From: Styela clava
Taxonomy: Eukaryota > Chordata > Ascidiacea > Stolidobranchia > Styelidae
Length of the DNA: 64,000 bases
Direction of reading: 5' to 3'
Assembly: GCF_964204865.1 (NCBI RefSeq)
Contig: NC_135264.1
Coordinates: 6,168,001-6,232,000, forward strand
The position numbers were made by a program, and so were the translations under genes. The notes beneath the pieces are model-generated. The model saw only the letters and a program-made list of their open reading frames with translations. It was not told the DNA's origin and did no database searches. This document shows, in pieces, positions 28,001 to 37,000 of this stretch (position 1 is the stretch's first letter; every line of letters begins with the position of its first letter).

Positions 28001-31000
28001 TTACCCCCGGAAAAACACATCTAGCGAAAAGTCTATATATTTGTTTGTATATATTCAATTCTATTTCACTTTCATAGTCATCTCCATATATTTTATTTCA
28101 GGCAAAATTATTACAACCGACTTTGTTACCTGGAGAGACTTTGTATACACAACAAACGTTGCGAGCATATCTTTCTGGTGATGGCCGCATGATTGCCACT
28201 GGTGGTTCTCTTGGTGGTCCTTCACTTCTTCCAGCAGAGGGAGCTATATTTGTTTCAAATTATAGGATTATGTTCATCGGAATACCATGTGATACATTAG
28301 GTAAGTGTCAGGATGAGGTTATTTTTGGTTAAGATAGGATTTACATATTTATCCCGGGGGAGAAGAGAGATAAGAAGATGACTTAATCATATGGAGAACC
28401 ACGACCTCTCATCCGGTTATCAGTCTGTCGATTGATGGTGGAGGAAGTCATAACTGACCAGTGGTATCAGTAATCCTCTCGCACATGACTATCCCCGCAT
28501 GGGATTCAAACCTGCGATTTCACGCAGAGTAATCAAAGGTGAGGTGGCGAGCGTATTCCGAAAGCCTAAAACAATGCCCGAACCACGAAACAAACTTTAA
28601 TTTTTATTTTTGATCCGAAACAAACGTATATTACTCATCTATTTTAGCGTCTGAGCAAGTTGTCATCAGATCATTTCCAATATCGGGATTGCATAAAGTG
28701 AAACAGTTTTCTGACAACGATAAAATTAAAGAACGGAAAATAGAATCACATGTACAGGTTCGTGCACTTTATTGCTTTTTTTTGGAAGTTGTCAAGTCTC
28801 ACTCCTCAACTCAAAAAAAGAGCTAACAATAAGCTACAAATAACAAATAGTAAGGTGAAATTATGTTTTGTTTAAGAAACATGTTGGAAATATGTGGATG
28901 AAACGTAAATATCTATAATGAAGAAATGTAAATATCCGAAATAAGGCGGTCATGATCTAACAAATATTTTTATTTTTAATTAGATTTCACGCTACCTCAA
29001 AAAATTGTCTACACTCCCCTTGTGGGGCATGCCCCATCGTTTGAGAACCACTGCTCTAGAATATATTACATATCATCTGGGTTCTGTTTTTGGGTCACCA
29101 TATATTTTACTATATGGTAAATATTCTACATCGTTTACTATTACAAATTAAAAATTTGATTCTATTTCTTATATTTTCTCAGCATTGGTGCGTACTCTAC
29201 TCTACGACATTTCAATTATTTTATATCGGGTTCGATGAGGACGTCACCGACGAACAAAGAGAAATGTTTGAAGAGAAAATACTCGCTTTGAGGAATCCTG
29301 CCACAATCGAAGGAACTTTTGCAATTCGAGCGACCTCAAGAGTGACCTCTTCAAGGTCGCCAACCCGCGGCGGCAAGAAAACGACAAAAGATGGAAAATC
29401 GCCTGAAAAGAAGCAGATGTATGGAGAGCGGACACATACAAAGTATGAATCTCTCTCTATACAGTTGTAAAAACCTGTGTTATTAACATGAGTTTCTATG
29501 TTATTTAAATTTCTAAGAGTTCTACTTTTGTCATAGGCATGGAGCGAAACATCTTGTCAAACAAGCGAAGAGAAAAGCGGGAATGACGTTAGGAAAACAA
29601 CCCCGATTATCTCGATTAATGATGACAGATAGTCGTACGAAAACTTTGTATTTCTCTCCAACTTCAGAACATAATGATTCGATGGATTCTACATTGACAA
29701 GACCACAAACGGCTGGCACTATGGATCGGTAAGTATTGAAATCATCTTTATTCGGCCAAAACCAAATAATATAATGTTTGGAAACAACATTTTTCAATAC
29801 GTTTTAAATGGAAACGTATTCAACAAACAAAATAGCAAATAAATCTGGATTTTTAATAATTGGGATATTTTCATTGACCTTTGACCCCCAAAAATTTGTT
29901 TTTGGTTATCCACCATTTTATGCTTATTTTTAGAATCAATTCGTGAAATGGCAGTTACAAACGGGTTTTATACATGTTTATAACCATCATTTTGATTCCA
30001 AATCCACCTGCCATTTGAAAGTTGTGAGCTTATTTCAGTCTAGTTTATCGAAGCTTTACAGGACTATAATTTGATTACCGCAACCACACTAAATGGCTTG
30101 ATTGGCCGGTTCATGGCCTACAAGCCACCTGTTCCACACCCCTAATCTAAATAAAAAGAAAATGGTGGTACTTGAAAATGATTTATAGTAGTATAAATAT
30201 ATCTAAATTTTATTTCAAATGTTTACATTTTTAATTTAGCTTTTCAAATCCACTTGTCACAGGTTATCTTCGGTCGATGAAACATTGAAAAAGACATTGT
30301 CTGACAGAGGAACGATGGATATGTTATTTCAACGCGGATGCAGAAACGATTATCGTCGTATGAAATTGATTGGTGGAATGAACGAACAATTTAGATTGAC
30401 AACAGTAAATAGAATGTTCTCTGTATGTAGAAGGTAACACTCATTTAATACACTCTCGAAAGCAAGCCATAGATAATGAGGCTTTGTCAAGTCTCGTACC
30501 ACCCCTCAAAAATAACTAGCTAACAATAAGCTAAAAAGTACACATAGTAAGGTGAAAGTATGTTTTATTAAAAAAAAAATGCTGGAAGATGGAATCGGTG
30601 TTTTAGGCTATCACAGCAAATGGGTTTTAAATTTTCAAACTTTTTGAATTCACTAAGTTGGTGAAATAAAGGTTTACAATAAACCCCTATGTCTTACATC
30701 GTAGATAGCTTGATTTTTACATTTGTTTTTTTTCTTTTTAGTTATCCAGTCTGTTCAATTGTACCAAAGTCAATTGCAGATGACAGTGTGAGATCATTGT
30801 CTCATTGTCATCATCTCAATCGATTTCCTGCAGTAACATGGATGCATCCTACAACGAAAGCTGTGCTGGTGAGAGCAGGAGCAATTCGCTCACGAACAAT
30901 CACAGCTGTATTTAAACATGGCCAAACATCCCAACCGCGTAAGTAGTTGGTAGTAAGTAATAAGTAGTTTGAATAAAAAGTGTTTTGAATGAAAAAATTT

Positions 31001-34000
31001 CTTTATTTGCAGTGTCAGATGAAGGAACTCTTGGTTCGTCCGCTGAAGAAGAACGTTTTTTGGGAGCAATCATAGACTCATCTAAAAATTCATCCCCGAC
31101 AAAAGTTTATCGACCCGATTCTTTGTTATTTAACGCAAGTGATGATGAACCGGTATGTATACATCATGTATGAGGCTTGGGAAAGCCATGTCTAAATTTT
31201 ATATTTATCCATTTTTCTTGCATGGCAAATAATTAAATCCTAATCAATGATTTTCAATTTTTTTCAATATCTTTCAGCCAAGGTCGCCAAAACTGAAAGG
31301 AAACAATGGTTTTGCTAACTCGTTTCGAGAAAATCGACCAGAAAGCATTTCAGGGTTGAAATCTGTAAAAAAATGGGGAACACTCAGTCGTGCAACAGGA
31401 AAGCCAGAAATGAACTCGTATTCAAAGGTACGCTAGCAGATTTATATAAATAAACAAAAGATGTCTGACTATATACCTAATTATGTTACCAATGAATGAT
31501 AATTTTTATTTACAGACTGGAGCTCGACTTCCCCTCGATCGATCTGGCAATGGAACATTAAATGTTCCTGGCTCAGCTGCTACTGTTAATTATAAAGCAA
31601 TGGCAAGAAAATCTCAGCTTTATGTTTTTGCTGAAAAATCACTGTTGAAAGTAAGTAATTCTTATATTTAAAGCGTTGACCATCTTGTTTTTTGTTATTT
31701 CCATCAAAGGTGAGGTGCATTCCACATTTTTTTGTTAATAAAGCCATATTTTCAAAATGCAATCTTGACATAAGTCCATATGTTTCATTCACAACTTTTT
31801 TGTCCTAGTGAGTTGTGAATGAAACATATATTTTTTTTATTGTGTGTGAACACTCAGCAAACAGCAAATAATTCATGTGTTGAGCCATTACAATAAAAAG
31901 TCACCTACAATTACATATCTCCCTAAGTATTCAAGATTCGATTCGGAAAAAAAATTTGATTCGATTCGGAAACAAAATCATAAGCAAATATGGGCAATTA
32001 GGATCCTTATTTCATGTTGTAATAGTTTGATATTGTAACCTTTTGAAATTACTTTTTATTTTAATATAATATTCACAAAGAAATATCATTGTATATACAT
32101 TTTCAGAGTTTGAAGCAAGAACAACAAGGAAGGGTTGAATTTGTTCCAATTGATGTACCGGAGCCAAAACAAGTTCGATTGTCATTTAAAAGTTTATTAA
32201 AAGTATGTCTTCCTGTCGATCCACCCCCTCAACCACAATCAGCGCAATCCGCTCTCGATGACAACCAACAGTTTCGAAAAGGGGTCGAAGAATCGGGATG
32301 GCTTCAACAGGTATATCATTGCTGGTACTCCTTTAGTGTGTGTACCAGGTTAGGGTCAGGCCATAATTTTATTCCGATTTTCCATATTTTAGTTCTCTTA
32401 TGAGTTCGGGGACTGTCTGTGGTAGCCAAGTGGATATATCCCCTGGTCATAAGTTTCAGTCCTTTTACACAACTTGATGTATAGTAGGCGAACAAAATTA
32501 GTTACCTTCATATTGGTACACATAATTATGGAGCGCCTCATTGCTTGTTTACTAGCCCAATTAAAATGTATTATTCACAACAATTTTTAATACAACTTCA
32601 CTCTTAAGATATCTTCATTGCTATCTGTCTCGGGAGCTGTTGTCGATATTCTGGACACGCAAGGTTCATCGGTTGTCATAGCGATGGAAGATGGTTGGGA
32701 TGTCACACCTCAGTTGACAGCGCTTGCACAGATAATGTCAGATCCGTACTATAGGTGTGTGCATTTACGTGACTCACTAAATTATCCTTCACCTTTTTCA
32801 AGTGCGGAATCATTAAAGACACATTTGTGTTTTAGATAGTTTTACTCTCTAAATTTTTGACAAAGGTAACTAATATGTTCCATTGGCCGTCCTATTTTTG
32901 GCGAACGGCCCTGCTTTTATCCAGCCATGGCATATTCTTGACTTAGCATTGTCCAGTTAAAACTGTTTCATTATGCAGGCATGAATGAATCCTAACAATG
33001 AATCCTAAATTCTTCATTTCAGAACCATCGAAGGATTTCAGATTTTAATCCAAAAAGAATGGTTATCTTTCGGACATCGATTCAGTCATCGGAATCATTT
33101 TAACGAAACGATATCGAGTGGTTTTACTCCTATATTTTTACAGTTTCTTGATTGCGTTTATCAAGTAAGCCATTATTATATAGCAATTGGTTTTTTGTTT
33201 GTTTGCCAAAATCGTTTATCGTAACACACATCATAGTTTTTCTTAAGTAAATTTATGTACAAACCTGTCACATATCGCTACTTCGAATATAGTCGAAGAA
33301 CTGAATTTTTCCAATTCAACATAACAAATACAGGCCTATTATAGATAAGGGCTTCCCGAATTGGAGGTCACAACCTCGCGAGAAGGAGCATAACGAATTT
33401 TAGGGGTAACAAAGAGTACACCAATTTCACATTTTTAGATTTTTGTTTCGAAACACAATTGTTAAAACTAAATCTCACAATTTTGAGAGTATACATACTG
33501 CGCGCTTGTATAACAATGCCGACTTCGATCGCAAGACCCGATAAGCCCCGACTGGGGGTAGCGGAAAATTTTAATATATTGGAAAGGGTCGTGAGCCTAA
33601 TAGTTTGGGAAGCACTGATCTAGATGACAGCTTGGGCGATCCACGTCTTTTTTTCCAATTACCGGCCTCCTGGATGGTCTTGCAATGTCAAAACAGATTA
33701 TGCTCAAATCAATTCAGGGGCACGTCCTGTTTATAACTTTTTTCATTTTATGTTTTGTCAACAATATCATTTATTAAAATTTCAATTTTTTTTTATTTTT
33801 CAGATTTTGCACCAGTTTCCTCTTGCATTTGAATTTAATTCCATGCTCATACAAACTATCGCATTTCATTGCACTTCCAATCGATTTAACACGTTTATTC
33901 TCGACTCTGATTTTGAGAGATTAGAAGCAGGAATCCTTCTCGACACAAAATATGACAGAAGAAATACTTCTTCCTCTGTATTACCTGATCAAAAGACATC

Positions 34001-37000
34001 TGATAATGACTCTCAAGGTGAGGGGTTTCTCAAGCTGACGTAAACTTACTCTCGTTTTTGGCGGTAAAAAATATCATGATTGATCCAATACAATTCAAAT
34101 ACACTCCGTTTGCCAAAGATTATCAGCTATTTTGGTTTATATGCAGTCATGGCGAATGGTACCTTGTGAAAGTGCATGGCCCTCACAGAGCCACTGTGTG
34201 GCCCCAAGGGTGCCGGGGACCTAGTTTGGGAAATCTGTTTTAGGCATTTTTGTAGGTACTCCTGAAGTATGTGAACCAAGATGGCGGATAAAGAAACGTA
34301 GTATGTGTACCAGGGTAGGGTTCGGCCATAATTTTTATTTCAATTTTCCGTATTTTAGTTCTATTACGAGTTCGGGGACTAGCCATGTGACTCTCGTAGT
34401 ATTTGTACCTGTAACTATGGCCTAACCCTAACCTGTTACACATACACCATACCGTGGTCCGCCATCTTGGTTCACATACTTCGAGAGTACCCTTTTGTAG
34501 AATGATGCATAGAATGTGAAAATTTCCATTTTCTCTCACATAAATGAAAATGTTTATATTTCTGATATCAAATAAATAATTTTGGATATTTTAACAATTG
34601 TTTTTAGTTTTTGCATAAATAATTGGAGTTTTTTTTAATTTTACAGGTTCTCGTACAAAATCTCCTCGAAACATCAAATCATTATGGGATTATATTGATC
34701 TCGCTCATGAACGTTCGACTGTCTTCGTAAACACTTTATACTGCCCTGATCATCTCACACAAAACGTAAGTGATTTAATTATCCATTTAAAGTCAATTTT
34801 ATGACTCGTAAATTTCTATTATACAAATAAGTGAAACCTATCAAAAATTTGCAGTATTCTTCAGGGCTGTGACCAAATAGTGCTCGAGTTGAGTCTCGAC
34901 ATGAGCCATCTAAATGTATTGACTCTGACACGACTAACCTCAGGCAGGACGAGCTCATTGACTTAACTTCAGACTCGAACTTGACTCAGATGAAGAGTGA
35001 CTCGACTGTGAGACGCAGCTTAGTGATTCAACTTTGGACTCAAACATGACTCACATGAAGAGTGACTCAACTGTGAGACGTAGCTCAGTAACTCAAATTT
35101 GACTCGAATGAAGAGTGACTCGTCTGTGAGACGTAGCTCAGTGATTCAACTTTGAACTCAAACTTGACTCAGATGAACAGTGACTCGACTTAGCTCGTAA
35201 CCAAGTAGTGTGCTATTATGGCTGGCTGGCCAGTAAAAAATATCTATCTAGCTTGTTGCTACACTTTATTTTACTATAGGTACTCCGTCCTGTATCATCA
35301 ATATGTCGATTGCGCATCTGGCCATATTACACTCAGGAATGGTTGGGAGATTGTCCTCAGTATGACGGTCTACTCGGAGAATTAAGCAGCACAGGAACAA
35401 GACATAACGAACAAGAACAAGAGGTGAAAATCTTGGATCTTGGTGATTTTTTTTACTTAGAACACAAAACTGATTAGAAGTTAAATTTGTTTTTTAATTC
35501 AGGCGAGCGAGGCGTGGGAAGGTCAATCTGGAAGACGAATAATCAATCGATGTTATGACAACACCAATGAAGTTCAACCTGATTCAATTTGGTAATTTGA
35601 ACTTTTTGGTGTATTTGGTTCTATTAAAATGAATAATTGGGTATTTGGTTGTATTAAAATGAATATTCTGGATATTAAGTTGTATTTAAATAAATATTGG
35701 ATTTGAAATACAAATTCTCTTCAAATTTCAATCTTTTTTCAGTTCTCTTGTTCAGCAAATTGAACATTTGCAAAATGAGCTTGGAAAGCCGAACGAATCG
35801 TGGAAAGATATTTGGATTTCAGCAATGACGACAAAAAGAATAAAAGTATGAAAAAAATACTGAGAAAATACTGTATATCCTCGCATGTGAGCCGAGCCGA
35901 CCCGACCTAAAACTGGCCCTGAGCGATGAATTTATAAAAATTCGCATATGAGCTGACCCTACAAATAGTAACACGTCGTACGCACCTGGAAGTGACCCAA
36001 AATTCTGTACTGACGGAGCAATAGCCAAAACACACAAGCGATTAGAGTATAACAACCAAGCACAGACTGTTATCGCTGTTATAGTGGACCAAGCGCTGCT
36101 TTGCGTGTGTGCGTGCAAACGCTTACAGTGAGTTGTAGCTGTTGGAATTAAGTTTTTGTTTGAGTGTGATCAGAGTTATGCGCGTATAAGCCGACCCTTC
36201 AGTGTGATCTGTAAGCCGACCCCTAGTTTGGCAACTTTTTTTTTGAGTTTTAAACTCAACTTATATGTGAGGATATATGGTAATAAGTTTAACACATAAA
36301 TCATTTTCATCATACATTTTATTTTACAGTATCGTGTTCCGTCGCCAACACATGCAGCAAGAGAACAGGCTAAGTTAATACACAAACGATCAACTGTTGA
36401 TATTATTGTAAAGGTTCGATTAAATTACTATTTTCTATCAGTTATATTTGAAATAGTCAATTGTTTTAACATGACATTACTTGGATGCACAGTTACAGTA
36501 TCTTGCTATAACTATATCAGTGTTTCTCAAACTTTTTTTTGCCTCGGAAAACCTACGCTTTTTATCTCGCCTCGCGAAACACCAATTAGCCGATCGTTAA
36601 CGTTTGAACAGTTAACGAAAACTCCATGCTTTCCAGATTGGCATGAGGCCTGTCCGCCTGTTCAGATAGCAGGGCCTGTTTGTCGCCAGTTGAGAGAAAA
36701 TTTTACAACCTAGAGTCACCGAAGCACAACTGAGATTGCCATGGCGACCAATTTAGTCTCAATTTCCCTGTTCTGCTGAACGCTCTGAAAAAGCTTGCGG
36801 AACAGCAGTGTTTCAAGGAACACAGTTTGAGAAACGCTGGTCTTTATAAATTAGCAATTCACTGATAACTAATGAACTTGTAAATTCATTCAACACTTCA
36901 AAACTGCTAGCTATTTAAAAACAGTTCAAGCACATGAATCTGGCTTTTTTAATTGTAACTAATTGAAAAAACATTCACGATCCTAAATCCTTCTAAGCAT

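Noticed and set aside
34989..35195. CRISPR-like or satellite array
   Set aside because: Units are imperfect and contiguous, without unique spacers, and lie in an intron of a eukaryotic gene: an ordinary minisatellite.
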